Below, one piece after another: positions 12,283 to 23,566 of a stretch of DNA of 64,000 nucleotides. Origin of the DNA: Epiperipatus broadwayi (lineage: Eukaryota > Onychophora > Udeonychophora > Euonychophora > Peripatidae); assembly GCA_028023455.1 (NCBI GenBank), contig JAQFVV010012402.1, forward strand, positions 17,488,935 to 17,552,934, in the 5' to 3' direction. The notes beneath the pieces were generated by a model. The model was not told where the DNA came from. It searched no databases and worked only from the letters and a program-made list of their open reading frames with translations. How positions within the stretch are numbered: the first letter of the stretch is position 1; the number at the start of each line of letters is the position of its first letter. The translations under genes and the position numbers were made by a program.

Positions 12283-14267
12283 TATAATGGGATGAACTAT
12301 TTGATAGCCTTAGTTGAGGCACCAAATATAACGGAATGGCATTTAATCATCCCAGTTGATATACCAAATATAATAGAATCGATTATATTTAATGCTTGGA
12401 AATCATTAACTTAATGCTTCATAGTTAGGTTCGCCAAATATAACAAAATGGGTTATATTTAAAATCTAAGTTGTATATATGGAGATGATTAAATTCCCTA
12501 GAAAGAGGATATGCATTTCACTACAATCGGACTTTGGGTCTTCAGGTAGAATGCTAGAAATGAATCAATGAAATACTAAGTCCATGATTATATCTATCTT
12601 TTTTATGCTAGCTCAATAATCTTTAAATAAGTTTTAATATAATTTAGACTAGTTCATCCATCTTTCATCCCTCTTTCAGTCACCATTATGCCACGATATT
12701 CAAACTCATGGAGAATTTGCAATTAGCTCTCTTCAGGGAAAATCCAAAACAAGTTATTATTTATATGCCTTTATATAAGCATTAATTACAATTGATATTC
12801 ATATGATATTTATAATACTAGCATATATATAATATAATTCAATAATGATTAGACAAAGAGATCAAGTTAATAAATCAATATTTAATAAATAATAAAAAAT
12901 ATAATATAATAGATAATAAAATATTAATAAATAAATACGGATGAATTTTATCATTTTAAAAATATTAATAAATAATATTTTTATTTAATACCCTATGATA
13001 AAACTCAATACTATAATAAACTTTCAAAAATTAAAGAAAATAGTTTAAATTAACAGATATATAAAAACAATATCTGGGTTCAAAAATTAATAATTTATGT
13101 AACTTATTAATTTATTTACCGTTCTTATTTATATGTTTCATAATTACCAATATATAAGTACTATTTGCAATTGTATAACTTATATATTATATGTATTTTT
13201 GATAAATAAAGTACATTAAACTTTTACAATATTACATAGTAAATACAATATAATCCTGTTTAAGATATCTGTCAAATAATAACTATTCTTTATATCCCTC
13301 ATCTAATTTGATGAATTATGTCAAGCTTTCAATTAATTATATTTAATAATAAATATAATTTTCCTATTAAGATATAATGATGCGATGCCAAATTTGAAAT
13401 AAAGATAATAATAATAATAAACATATTAAAATAATATAAGCATTATTATAATATATATAAATAAATAATAAAGAAAACTTATTTATAATAGAGTTGAGAG
13501 TAGATATTGAAGTCTATAGTTCATCATCCTAATGAAGATCTTTTACGAAGTATATTATTAATCCATTGGTATAATGATGATTTTATTTATCCTTAAACGA
13601 TAAACTGTTAATAATATCCAATGATTTGATTAATGTGAAATAAAATAAATATTCTTCGAATGTAGATGTTCTTAATCTTCATTTTTCTATTATCATTAGA
13701 CGTTCTATATATCCAATATTTCAAAATATTTTAAAATAGCATGCAAGGTTGGTTTCGAAACCTTTACGATACAAAGCTGTTTTACTCAAAACACATTGTT
13801 TTATCCTATATATATATAATTATCTTAAATTTATATATATCTGAAGAATAACGGAAGTGTTAAAACAACGTAGTTTCCAAAAAACTTAAACAGACGTTCT
13901 TTTCTTTTATATTGCTATTCCTTTAAGATTTAATAGAAAATTAAAATATTTTCCTTGCAGACTTTTAATCCACAGATTATCTTAATTTGGAAAAGTTAAT
14001 ATTTAAATTCCAATCGTTGAACAGTAGTATTGATAAAAGAAAAAGTTATTTAAAGAGAAATGATTTTCTTTTCTTCTCCTTAATAACAAGAGAACGAATC
14101 AATCTGCTCGTGTGTTATTACAAGTTCATGCTTAACTCAACTATCAATTGTTCCATTGACATTAAGATTTAATAATAAAATAAAAAAATATATAAGTATT
14201 TATTCTTAACTTCAAATCTGGCATTTTACTCAAAAGCTTAAGGTATGTATTATTTAAAACTCAAATG

Positions 14268-14313
<46 letters not shown>

Positions 14314-14408
14314 ATAAAATAGTCAAATAAAAAATTATATTTATAAATAATTTCCTAAGAGATAAAACATGTTAGACCAATAATAATAACTGTAAGTTAC
14401 TATTATAT
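12283..14408 (-). repeat. 3' LTR of the minus-strand Ty3/gypsy element
   Basis: This segment matches 20742-22747 plus 25995-26106 almost base for base. The match starts at TATAATGGGATGA and ends at TACTATTATA, right beside the polypurine tract. It keeps an uninterrupted (TA)n tract at about 14269-14309, the position where the sibling LTR carries the 3.25 kb array. Near its U5 end a motif CCAAATATAA recurs several times. The 71-codon frame at 12199-12414 straddles the LTR boundary and is not a gene. Confidence 0.93.
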
Positions 14409-14422
14409 TTCCCCTTCCCTTG
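14409..14422 (-). promoter_or_regulatory. Polypurine tract for plus-strand priming
   Basis: On the minus strand it reads AAGGGAAGGGGAAA directly before the 3' LTR, the position and composition expected of a polypurine tract. It fixes the inner boundary of this LTR at about 14408. Confidence 0.8.
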
Positions 14423-14958
14423 GGAAATTTAAAATTTTAATTTAAGTTAAAATTTTAAACACTTACAACTATTTTAGTATATTCTTATAGTTTAATTGCA
14501 TTTATAGTTGGATTTTATGAAGGGTTGAATTTTTTTTTTTACTGTTATATCTTCCTAATACTTGGGCTATCCTATTCTTTTGATAATGATCAAAAATAAA
14601 ATTAAGGACTTTGATGGTTAATATTTTTTTTTTATAAAAAAAAAATAAATAAATAAATAAAAAATAATGTGTTTCCTTCTTGGACAACACAAATATATTT
14701 ACTAGCCTTATTCCTGCTTCTTTAAGACTTATGGATTTGAAAAGGACTAAATAAATACTAGAGTATCCATTTATTAATATGAATTGACTCTATTGTTTTT
14801 ACTTATTTTAAGGCATTAAAGAATACCCTCACCAAAGCTAATGTTTTTAACTATACTTCTCTTTACATTGATCACTATTATTATTTTTTTTTATACAACC
14901 GTATGGTTTACACTGCCCAATTCTTATCTTGATCTTCACCTTCTTTCTTTATAAAACA
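14423..14958 (-). other. Non-coding spacer between pol stop and polypurine tract
   Basis: About 540 bp of AT-rich sequence with long T and A runs (for example 14529-14539 and 14635-14647). No open frame resembles an envelope protein. The 62-codon minus-strand frame at 14502-14690 is lysine and phenylalanine low-complexity and is not called. Confidence 0.6.
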
Positions 14959-17900
14959 TTATAAGCAGCCAAAATAAGGTTTTAAAATTCGTGAATTGTA
15001 CGTACCATGAATCTCTCCTTCTTGGTTAATCCAAAATGCATTTGGACCTGCCTTTTTAACGATAGTATAAGGTCCTTCATATGTATTATAGAATTTATGG
15101 TATTTATTCTCCAATGGTTTACTGGGATGGAAAGTCTTTATCAAAACTTTATCTCCAACTTTAAATTCATAAATACATTTTTTTTTATTCTGACTTCTAT
15201 TATTTGCCATTTTAACAAGTTGTTTATGAGCTTGTAAAATATCATTTTCTCCATTTATTTTGGGTTCATTAATAATAGGTTTATATTTTCTAAATAATAT
15301 AGGTATAATTTGATGAAAGTGTAGTCGGATGGGTGAGAATCCAGTAGATTCATTTAAACTCCAATTGATATAGTCTACTACACATTTTGTCTGCTTTACC
15401 CAACCCTTGTGCTCCTCTTCTAAATAGGTCCTAAACAAACGTCCAAGCTCCCGCATAATACGTTCGCATGGATTTGATTGTGGATTCCTAATAGAGATTA
15501 GCACATGTTTTATTTTTGATATATCTACCCATTTCTTCCATTCCTTAGATAGAAAAGGTGTACCATGATCAGTTAGTATGGTTTTCAGCTTTCCTATCAT
15601 TGGAAATTGGAGAGTACTCAATACTTTGATTGTATGTTTAGCATTGGCTTGGGGTATCGGGTAAGCAGCAACATATTTGGAAAAGAGATCATAAGTGACT
15701 AATAAATATTTTTGTTTGTTGAATGGAGGCAAAGGCCCATAATAGTCAATTGCTAAGATCTCGTTTGGTCTTTCTGGAATGATAGAATTAATTGAATTAA
15801 TATAATTTTGGTTTACTGACTTAGCTCTTAAGCAAATTAGACAATCCTGGAGTGATTTCAAGATGTCTTTATACATTTTTGGCCAGTAAAACCAATTCTT
15901 AAGGGTATGTTCTGTCTTATGAGCACCATAATGCCCGTATAGACAGTGTACATATTTTATGAGTGGGTCACGTAAAGACTTTGGTATTATTGTCCTCCAC
16001 TCATCAACGTTATCATTCACTTTATATAGTAAGACCTGTTGTTCTAATTTAAAATGGTTAAGATCTTTAGGTGCATCCAAAACTTCCTCCCCTAATAAAA
16101 CTTTTATAATTGGGTTTAATTCTGGGTCATTAAATTGTATCTCTGGTAAGTTTTCCAACTCGTTCTCTACATTACTATCAGCCATCACATTGACATTTGT
16201 AATGTAGGCATTGTCTACCATCAAATGATTTTGTTCTGACCTACATGGATTTCGACTAAGCACATCAGCAACGATATTCTCGGATCCTTTGCAATAATGC
16301 ACAGTGTAATTAAATTCCTGTAGTAGTAAACTCCATCTAACTAGATGACTATTAGTCAGATAACTGTGATTCAGGAATTCAAGGCTTTTGTGATCAGTGA
16401 TCACTATCACCTCTGATCCGAGTAGCATTTGTCGAAATTTTTGGAAAGCCCAGACTATTGCTAGTGCTTCCTTCTCTGTAACCGTGTAATTTATTTCTGG
16501 ACCTTTCAAGAGCCGGCTAATAAAGTAGAGGACACCTGGTTGGCCATCCTCTTGGATTTGGGACAGTGTTACCCCTAATCCAAAACCACTACTATCTGTT
16601 TGAATAATGAATGGTTTATTAAAATCAGGGAAAGCTAACATAGTTAACTTTAAAAACCCTGTTTTAATATTCTCAAATGCACGGTCTTGTTCTTCAGTCC
16701 ATTTCCAACGTTCATCTTTTCTAATCAATTTTAGCAACGGTTCCATGTGGTCTGAGAACTTCTGATAGAAACGGTTGTAAAAATTACATAGGCCTAAAAA
16801 TGATCTAATTTGTTTTCGAGTAGATGGTTTAGGAAAGTTTTGAATGGCAGAGATCTTCTCTGGATGAGGTCTTATCCCATTGCAACCAACAATATGACCT
16901 AAGAAGACAACTTGGTTGGAAACTAAAGTACTCTTCTTGAAGTTAATTTTTATACCTTTCAGAAAACACTCTTTAAAAAATATAGATAAATGTTGAAGGT
17001 GTTCTTCAACTGTGGTGGATGCAATAATTACATCATCCACATAAATAATTATGATTTGTTTTACCTCAGGAGATAAAGTCTTATCCAAACACCTGATTAG
17101 ACCTGCACCACTATTTATCAATCCAAATGGCATCCTATTAAATTGGTATGTAAAACCCTCATAACGAAAAGCAGTATATTGGCGATCTTCTGGATGAAGT
17201 TCAATCTGCCAATAGCTGGAGGTTAAATCGAAAGTGGAAAATACCTTCTTGTTTCCAAATTTCATGAATAATTCATGTATGGGCGGTGGTATATTTCTGT
17301 CTGGGACAGTAATTTTATTTAGTTGTCTAGCATCTAAACAAAATCTCATCGACCCATCTTTCTTCTTCACAGTTACTACTGGATTACAGTAAGGTGAAGA
17401 GCATTTGGAAATGATTTCCCAATCCAGCATTTTATTAATTTGCTTAGATATATCTTCCCGATATTGGTATGGAATAGGATACGATTTAGATTGAAATGGT
17501 TGATCATGAATTAATCTAATTCTCTGTTGGAATCCCTTTATCACACCTGGTATGTCTGAGAAAATAGAATTAAATTCTCTTATAACAAATCGTAATTTTA
17601 ATATATCATCACTTCCAAGCAAGTTGGATTCTGCGAGTTTACTCTCTAAAAGTGTTTCTGGAATGCTAGATGTTATACAGTCAACTTCAATTTGATCATA
17701 TCTTGGAAGCAATGTCATCTCCAAGACTTCATCATTAATTTTAACTGTTTTATTACAGAAATCAATTACACAAGTGTTCAAATGTAGGAAGTCTGCCCCT
17801 AAAATAACATTGTGAATCAAACCATTCAAAATTAAAAATACATGATAGAGAGTTGTTTGGCCAATTTTAATCTCAATCCAAATTTGTTTTTGGATTAATT

Positions 17901-18207
17901 TAGCTTTTCTGCTGTTAGCCATGGTAACCTGCATAGATTTTAGTGGTAATATTTTGATGTTAGGATTTATTACTAAAATCTCTTGATAAAATTTCTCTGA
18001 TATCACTGAAATTTGGCTACCAGAATCTAATAATGCTTTAACCAGCAAGCTCTCAAACAAAACTTCTATCATAGGGCAACTTTGTAAAACAAAATTTGGT
18101 GTTTTATCTTCCCATGAACACATCATGTTAGTGATTTCTCGTGTAAAAGATTGATTCAAGTTCCTCATTGGGTATTTGGTTTCTTGAGGTGAGGAACATT
18201 TCCTCAA
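14959..18207 (-). CDS. pol: Pol polyprotein (protease-RT-RNase H-integrase), Ty3/gypsy
   Basis: The 1082-residue open frame encodes the enzymes that copy and insert the element. Domains in order: aspartic protease with DSG at 61-63 and ILGADF at 135-140; reverse transcriptase about 225-440 with YVDD at 389-392; RNase H about 525-650 with TDSSG (D537), EKEAL and TDHKS (D605); integrase with zinc-binding H754/H759/C789/C792 and catalytic D821, D880, E915; and a GPY/F-type module around EGPYTIV (1044-1050). No chromodomain is visible. The first codon of the open frame is TTG, and the frame is closed upstream by TAA at 18228-18226. Pol lies in the -1 frame relative to gag, so it is probably made by frameshifting rather than its own start. 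All catalytic residues are present. Confidence 0.95.
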   Translation of the reverse strand: MRKCSSPQETKYPMRNLNQSFTREITNMMCSWEDKTPNFVLQSCPMIEVLFESLLVKALLDSGSQISVISEKFYQEILVINPNIKILPLKSMQVTMANSRKAKLIQKQIWIEIKIGQTTLYHVFLILNGLIHNVILGADFLHLNTCVIDFCNKTVKINDEVLEMTLLPRYDQIEVDCITSSIPETLLESKLAESNLLGSDDILKLRFVIREFNSIFSDIPGVIKGFQQRIRLIHDQPFQSKSYPIPYQYREDISKQINKMLDWEIISKCSSPYCNPVVTVKKKDGSMRFCLDARQLNKITVPDRNIPPPIHELFMKFGNKKVFSTFDLTSSYWQIELHPEDRQYTAFRYEGFTYQFNRMPFGLINSGAGLIRCLDKTLSPEVKQIIIIYVDDVIIASTTVEEHLQHLSIFFKECFLKGIKINFKKSTLVSNQVVFLGHIVGCNGIRPHPEKISAIQNFPKPSTRKQIRSFLGLCNFYNRFYQKFSDHMEPLLKLIRKDERWKWTEEQDRAFENIKTGFLKLTMLAFPDFNKPFIIQTDSSGFGLGVTLSQIQEDGQPGVLYFISRLLKGPEINYTVTEKEALAIVWAFQKFRQMLLGSEVIVITDHKSLEFLNHSYLTNSHLVRWSLLLQEFNYTVHYCKGSENIVADVLSRNPCRSEQNHLMVDNAYITNVNVMADSNVENELENLPEIQFNDPELNPIIKVLLGEEVLDAPKDLNHFKLEQQVLLYKVNDNVDEWRTIIPKSLRDPLIKYVHCLYGHYGAHKTEHTLKNWFYWPKMYKDILKSLQDCLICLRAKSVNQNYINSINSIIPERPNEILAIDYYGPLPPFNKQKYLLVTYDLFSKYVAAYPIPQANAKHTIKVLSTLQFPMIGKLKTILTDHGTPFLSKEWKKWVDISKIKHVLISIRNPQSNPCERIMRELGRLFRTYLEEEHKGWVKQTKCVVDYINWSLNESTGFSPIRLHFHQIIPILFRKYKPIINEPKINGENDILQAHKQLVKMANNRSQNKKKCIYEFKVGDKVLIKTFHPSKPLENKYHKFYNTYEGPYTIVKKAGPNAFWINQEGEIHGTYNSRILKPYFGCL

Positions 18208-18215
18208 GTACCCTT

Positions 18216-20267
18216 TTAGTTTGTTTTATGTGAAACTATAGATATATCTTTACTACATCCCGGTTTTGGGGAATTTCTTGGATTATTAGAAGTTATTTTT
18301 ACTTTATTTAAATTATCACGATTTATTTTGGGAGAGGGGTCATAAGGTATATTCCTTTGAGATGTTTTTCCCTTCCAATAACTGGTATCTCTATTATTTT
18401 TCCTTCTATTATAAAATATTGTATTGATTGAAGCTTCCTCTTTTTTTTTATCAGGTAATCTAATTGATAAATTAGTTTGATTCATATCAATACTATTTAA
18501 AAGTTCTACTATTTGTTCTATTTTTGTTATATTGGTACACAATAATGATTGTTCTATTTTAAGTGGTAAATTTCTTTTTATTATTCTAATCATTTCGCCT
18601 TCACTTAAATGATAAGTATTAAGTGTTCTTAATTTTGTTATTTGATGGCGAAAGAATTTGGTCAAGGTTTCTCCAGGTGTCTGCTTATACTTATCTTGGA
18701 ATATTTGGTACAATAAAGCCTCTTGTCTATCTCTATTCCAAAAATTTTTAATTAATAACTCTTGGTATTCCATATAAGTAGATGGAGTTTGTGATAAAGA
18801 CTCCCACCACATTAATGCATCTCCTTGTAAGTGACTATATGCAATGATCACTTTTTCTCCTTCTGATAAATTACGGTTAATGGAAAAATAAAGATTAAGG
18901 CTTCTAATATGTTCTATAGGAGATTCATTATGAGATCCCTTGAATATTTTTAACCTAACAAATTGGTTAATTGTACTACTTGGTATTGAATGGTTGTATA
19001 CCTTTTGTTTTTCTAAAACATTCAACTGAGAAGTTGATGTTTGATTTTCATGATTAATCCTACAAGTATTTAAGTTTAACCCTTTTAATTCAAAATTACT
19101 AGGATAATTTTCAACTTCAGGCATTATATGATACTGAAAATTTGATCTATCACCAGAGTCAATTACTTGTTGTGGATCTTTTTGTATGACCTCCAAATGT
19201 TTTTCACCATGATTTTGTTCTTGATTACAACTATAAGTATTTACATTATTTTCAACCTGATGCATTTCTATAGTTGGTGTTCTTTTACATATTTGTGTTT
19301 CAATAACTAAAAATCTACTATCAGTTGATTCTTTTATTTTATTTACTCTATTCCAAGTTTCAGTAGTATCTTCCCTTAATTTTTCCAATACATTTTTATC
19401 TATATTTGTATTAATTTCTATTGAATTCATTTTATTTTCCAAAGTTTTAAGTTGATGATCAATAGTCTCTAATACATTATTCTGGGATTCTACCTCATTA
19501 TTATGTTTAATAGATAGTTGATCTATTCTTGCGTGCATTTGTTGTCTATCTTCTTGGATTTCATTCCGTATTTTATTTTGTTCTTCCTTTACTTCTTCCC
19601 TAAAAATTCCTTGATTTTTATACATTTCATCACATTTAACATTTAATCTATCTATGATGTCACTTTGGAACTCACTAAACCGCTGTTGACATTTTGAATT
19701 ATTTTCATCAATTTCATTCTTTAGATCATTTAATGCTTGTTTAATTTCTATGTTATCTTTTTTAACATTATCCACATTTAAATTCAATTGTTGAATTTTT
19801 GTAGATAGTTTATTTTCAATTCCTGTTATTTCAACCTTCAAATCACTTTTTAAACTATTATTATTATCATCCAATTTTTGATTCAAATCACTTTTTAAAC
19901 TATTAATATTATCATCCATTTTTTTATTCATATTATCAAGTAATTTTTGATTATTACTGTCCATTTTAGTCATAAACATTTGTAACATTTGCTGAATTGT
20001 ATCAACATTAAATGATTGACTAATTCCAATTGTAGATGATTGATTTAAATCTTCATCAACTATATTTGGTGTTTGAGATAACACTTGATCTAAACTCTGT
20101 GTTTGTTGAGGGTATTCAACTATGGTTGTAGAACTCCCAGGTGCTTGTACTAATGATGATTGTTCTATAATATTACTATCATCACTTTGTTCACTTTGCA
20201 AATCATCTTGCATTTGACTACAGCATTCAATATCTTTGTTTGAAAACATTTTCCCACTTCGAAGCAT
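18216..20267 (-). CDS. gag: Gag protein with long coiled-coil N-terminal extension
   Basis: The 683-residue product would form the particle. An ATG at 20267 opens the frame. Residues 1-85 are Ser/Gln/Asp-rich. Residues about 90-330 are heptad-patterned and Asn/Lys/Gln-rich, predicted coiled coil, with an internal near-repeat (SLKSDL at 123-128 and 138-143). The gag core is about 435-600, with the WW pair at 487-488 and FFRHQ at 538-542. The tail is basic (RRKNNRD at 621). No CCHC zinc knuckle is present, so RNA binding probably relies on the basic tail. The core is homologous to the 256-residue gag of the plus-strand element, which lacks most of the extension. The stop TAA is at 18218-18216 and overlaps the pol frame by only about 10 nt. 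Confidence 0.92.
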   Translation of the reverse strand: MLRSGKMFSNKDIECCSQMQDDLQSEQSDDSNIIEQSSLVQAPGSSTTIVEYPQQTQSLDQVLSQTPNIVDEDLNQSSTIGISQSFNVDTIQQMLQMFMTKMDSNNQKLLDNMNKKMDDNINSLKSDLNQKLDDNNNSLKSDLKVEITGIENKLSTKIQQLNLNVDNVKKDNIEIKQALNDLKNEIDENNSKCQQRFSEFQSDIIDRLNVKCDEMYKNQGIFREEVKEEQNKIRNEIQEDRQQMHARIDQLSIKHNNEVESQNNVLETIDHQLKTLENKMNSIEINTNIDKNVLEKLREDTTETWNRVNKIKESTDSRFLVIETQICKRTPTIEMHQVENNVNTYSCNQEQNHGEKHLEVIQKDPQQVIDSGDRSNFQYHIMPEVENYPSNFELKGLNLNTCRINHENQTSTSQLNVLEKQKVYNHSIPSSTINQFVRLKIFKGSHNESPIEHIRSLNLYFSINRNLSEGEKVIIAYSHLQGDALMWWESLSQTPSTYMEYQELLIKNFWNRDRQEALLYQIFQDKYKQTPGETLTKFFRHQITKLRTLNTYHLSEGEMIRIIKRNLPLKIEQSLLCTNITKIEQIVELLNSIDMNQTNLSIRLPDKKKEEASINTIFYNRRKNNRDTSYWKGKTSQRNIPYDPSPKINRDNLNKVKITSNNPRNSPKPGCSKDISIVSHKTN

Positions 20268-20727
20268 AACAAATTTTAACTTAATTCAAATATTGCACAA
20301 GTTTATATATTTTTATATTCAAAATATTATATCGTAAAGTTCTTTATCACCCCATGCTATTTATATATACTTATGATGTTCTAATGATCTATGTGTGTAT
20401 TTTTAAACATCTATGTCTATAGAAAAACTTTATCCCACTCAACTCTTCTTTAAAACATAATTTAATAATTAGTTATTTAAATATTGATCTCTCTAAATCA
20501 TACTATATATATTATCATTTTTTTATTTATATTAATCTTGTAATTATAAACACCATATGTAATAATATAGAATCATTGATTCAAAGCCCCAGTTAATATA
20601 CTAAATATGTAATAGTATATAATTTATACCTGTGATGAACTTAAATGTTCAATGCCTAAAACGTTGCATGCCAAATATAATGGGCAGTCTACAGGGTATG
20701 AGATTTAATTAATCGAAGCCGCAAATG
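20268..20727 (-). other. 5' leader between primer-binding site and gag
   Basis: About 460 bp of AT-rich, non-coding sequence expected to hold packaging and translation signals. It contains another copy of the CCAAATATAATGGG word at about 20671, echoing the LTR end at 20738. Confidence 0.6.
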
Positions 20728-20739
20728 TTTGGGTCGCCA
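20728..20739 (-). promoter_or_regulatory. Primer-binding site, tRNA-Arg-like
   Basis: On the minus strand it reads TGGCGACCCAAA, two bases after the LTR end. It begins with the TGG expected opposite a tRNA CCA tail and resembles the TGGCGACC primer site assigned to tRNA-Arg in the insect elements mdg1 and 412. The exact tRNA needs checking against the host set. Confidence 0.65.
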
Positions 20740-20741
20740 AA

Positions 20742-22747
20742 TATAATGGGATGACCTATTTGATAGCCTTAGTTGAGGCACCAAATATAACGGAATGGCA
20801 TTTAATCATCCCAGTTGATATACCAAATATAATAGAATCGATTATATTTAATGCTTGGAAATCATTAACTTAATGCTTCATAGTTAGGTTTGCCAAATAT
20901 AACAAAATGGGTTATATTTAAAATCTAAGTTGTATATATGGAGATGATTAAATTCCCTAGAAAGAGGATATGCATTTCACTACAATCGGACTTTGTGTCT
21001 TCAGGTAGAATGCTAGAAATGAATCAATGAAATACTAAGTCCATGATTATATCTATCTTTTTTATGCTAGCTCAATAATCTTTAAATAAGTTTTAATATA
21101 ATTTAGACTAGTTCATCCATCTGTAATCCCTCTTTCAGTCACCATTATGCCACGATATTCAAACTCATGGAGAATTTGCAATTAGCTCTCTTCAGGGAAA
21201 ATCCAAAACAAGTTATTATTTATATGCCTTTATATAAGCATTAATTACAATTGATATTCATATGATATTTATAATACTAGCATATATATAATATAATTCA
21301 ATAATGATTAGACAAAGAGATCAAGTTAATAAATCAATATTTAATAAATAATAAAAAATATAATATAATAGATAATAAAATATTAATAAATAAATACGGA
21401 TGAATTTTATCATTTTAAAAATATTAATAAATAATATTTTTATTTAATACCCTATGATAAAACTCAATACTATAATAAACTTTCAAAAATTAAGGAAAAT
21501 AGTTTAAATTAACAGATATATAAAAACAATATCTGGGTTCAAAAATTAATAATTTATGGAACTTATTAATTTATTTACCGTTCTTATTTACATGTTTCAT
21601 AATTACCAATATATAAGTACTATTTGCAATTGTATAACTTATATATTATATGTATTTTTGATAAATAAAGTACATTAAACTTCTACAATATTACATAGTA
21701 AATACAATATAATCCTGTTTAAGATATCTGTCAAATAATAACTATTCTTTATATCCCTCATCTAATTTGATGAATTATGTCAAGCTTTCAATTAATTATA
21801 TTTAATAATAAATATAATTTTCCTATTAAGATATAATGATGTGATGCCAAATTTGAAATAAAGATAATAATAATAATAAACATATTAAAATAATATAAGC
21901 ATTATTATAATATATATATAAATAAATAATAAAGAAAACTTTTTTATAATAGAGTTGAGAGTAGATATTGAAGTCTATAGTTCATCATCCTAATGAAGAT
22001 CTTTTATGAAGTATATTATTAATCCATTGGTATAATGATGATTTTATTTATCCTTAAACGATAAACTGTTAATAATATCCAATGATTTGATTAATGTGAA
22101 ATAAAATAAATATTCTTCGAATGTAGATGTTCTTAATCTTCATTTTTCTATTATCATTAGGCGTTCTATATATCCAATATTTCAAAATATTTTAAAATAG
22201 CATGCAAGGTTGGTTTCGAAACCTTTACAATACAAAGCTGTTTTACTCAAAACACATTGTTTTATCCTATATATATATATATATATAATTATCTTAAATT
22301 TATATATATCCGAAGAATAACGGAAGTGTTAAAACAACGTAGTTTCCAAAAAACTTAAACAGACGTTCTTTTCTTTTATATTGCTATTCCTTTAAGATTT
22401 AATAGAAAATTAAAATATTTTCCTTGCAGACTTTTAATCCACAGATTATCTTAATTTGGAAAAGTTAATATTTAAATTCCAATCGTTGAACAGTAGTATT
22501 GATAAAAGAAAAAGTTATTTAAAGAGAAATGATTTTCTTTTCTTCTCCTTAATAACAAGAGAATGAATCAATCTGCTCATGTGTTATTACAAGTTCATGC
22601 TTAACTCAACTATCAATTGTTCCGTTGACATTAAGATTTAATAATAAAATAAAAAAATATATAAGTATTTATTCTTAACTTCAAATCTGGCATTTTACTC
22701 AAAAGCTTAAGGTATGTATTATTTAAAACTCAAATGTATATATATAT
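20742..22747 (-). repeat. 5' LTR of the minus-strand element, gag-proximal segment
   Basis: Matches 12283 to about 14280 with scattered substitutions. It ends in a short (TA)n run where the 409 bp-unit array begins. Transcription of the element should start in this LTR, so the insertion may disturb it. Confidence 0.93.
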
Positions 22748-22888
22748 GATAAACAAAAATGCAAGTTAAAAAACTTGCTAACGCTTGTATTTATGTCCAC
22801 AGATGGCGTCCTACCAAGACTGCCAATCAAGCGTATGTTTTGTTTACATAAACGTCAGAGTAGTTAGTATTCACTATCTCTAACTATA

Positions 22889-22946
22889 ATTCCACTTTCA
22901 GATCATGATTTCAAGCTATTTGCTATCGTCAGTGAAAGACAGAAAT
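22889..22946 (-). ncRNA. Type I hammerhead ribozyme, unit 1
   Basis: On the minus strand: CTTTCA (stem I 5' strand), core CTGACGA, stem II AGC/GCT closing AAATA with a T-T mismatch at its base, GAAA, palindromic stem III ATCATGAT, cleavage-site C, then TGAAAG, which pairs with CTTTCA. Beyond an internal loop (TGT opposite T), GGAAT pairs with ATTCC; this copy has ATTTC, giving one G-T pair. Predicted cleavage is between 22901 and 22900. The mismatch at the base of stem II is unusual for hammerheads. Confidence 0.82.
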
Positions 22947-23297
22947 AAAGAAACTAGATCTGAATACAAACTCTGAGCGTTTATGAAACAATTTCTATTC
23001 AGCTTGCAAGCGTGAATTTTTTAGACACGTAATGTCTTCAAACTCAGCATAGCAAACCAGATAGCTACATGGGTCTGATCTCAGTTCAGCATCACCACAT
23101 AGTAGAAGCCTCTGCAATCTATATCATTGCAAGAAAGACCTCAAAGGTACATTTATGATAAACAAAAATGCAAGTTAAAAAACTTGCTAACGCTTGTATT
23201 TATGTCCACAGATGGCGTCCTACCAAGACTGCCAATCAAGCGTATGTTTTGTTTACATAAACGTCAGAGTAGTTAGTATTCACTATCTCTAACTATA

Positions 23298-23355
23298 ATT
23301 CCACTTTCAGATCATGATTTCAAGCTATTTGCTATCGTCAGTGAAAGACAGGAAT
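23298..23355 (-). ncRNA. Type I hammerhead ribozyme, unit 2
   Basis: Same fold as unit 1, with the outer stem I helix fully paired (GGAAT/ATTCC) and core CTGACGA intact. Predicted cleavage is between 23310 and 23309, giving a 409-nt monomer with unit 1. Confidence 0.82.
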
Positions 23356-23566
23356 AAAGAAACTAGATCTGAATACAAACTCTGAGCGTTTATGAAACAA
23401 TTTCTATTCAGCTTGCAAGCGTGAATTTTTTAGACACGTAATGTCTTCAAACTCAGCATAGCAAACCAGATAGCTACATGGGTCTGATCTCAGTTCAGCA
23501 TCACCACATAGTAGAAGCCTCTGCAATCTATATCATTGCAAGAAAGACCTCAAAGGTACATTTATG

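Noticed and set aside
12199-12414. 71-codon plus-strand frame
   Set aside because: Straddles the outer LTR boundary and matches LTR sequence repeated at 20742 onward. Not a gene.
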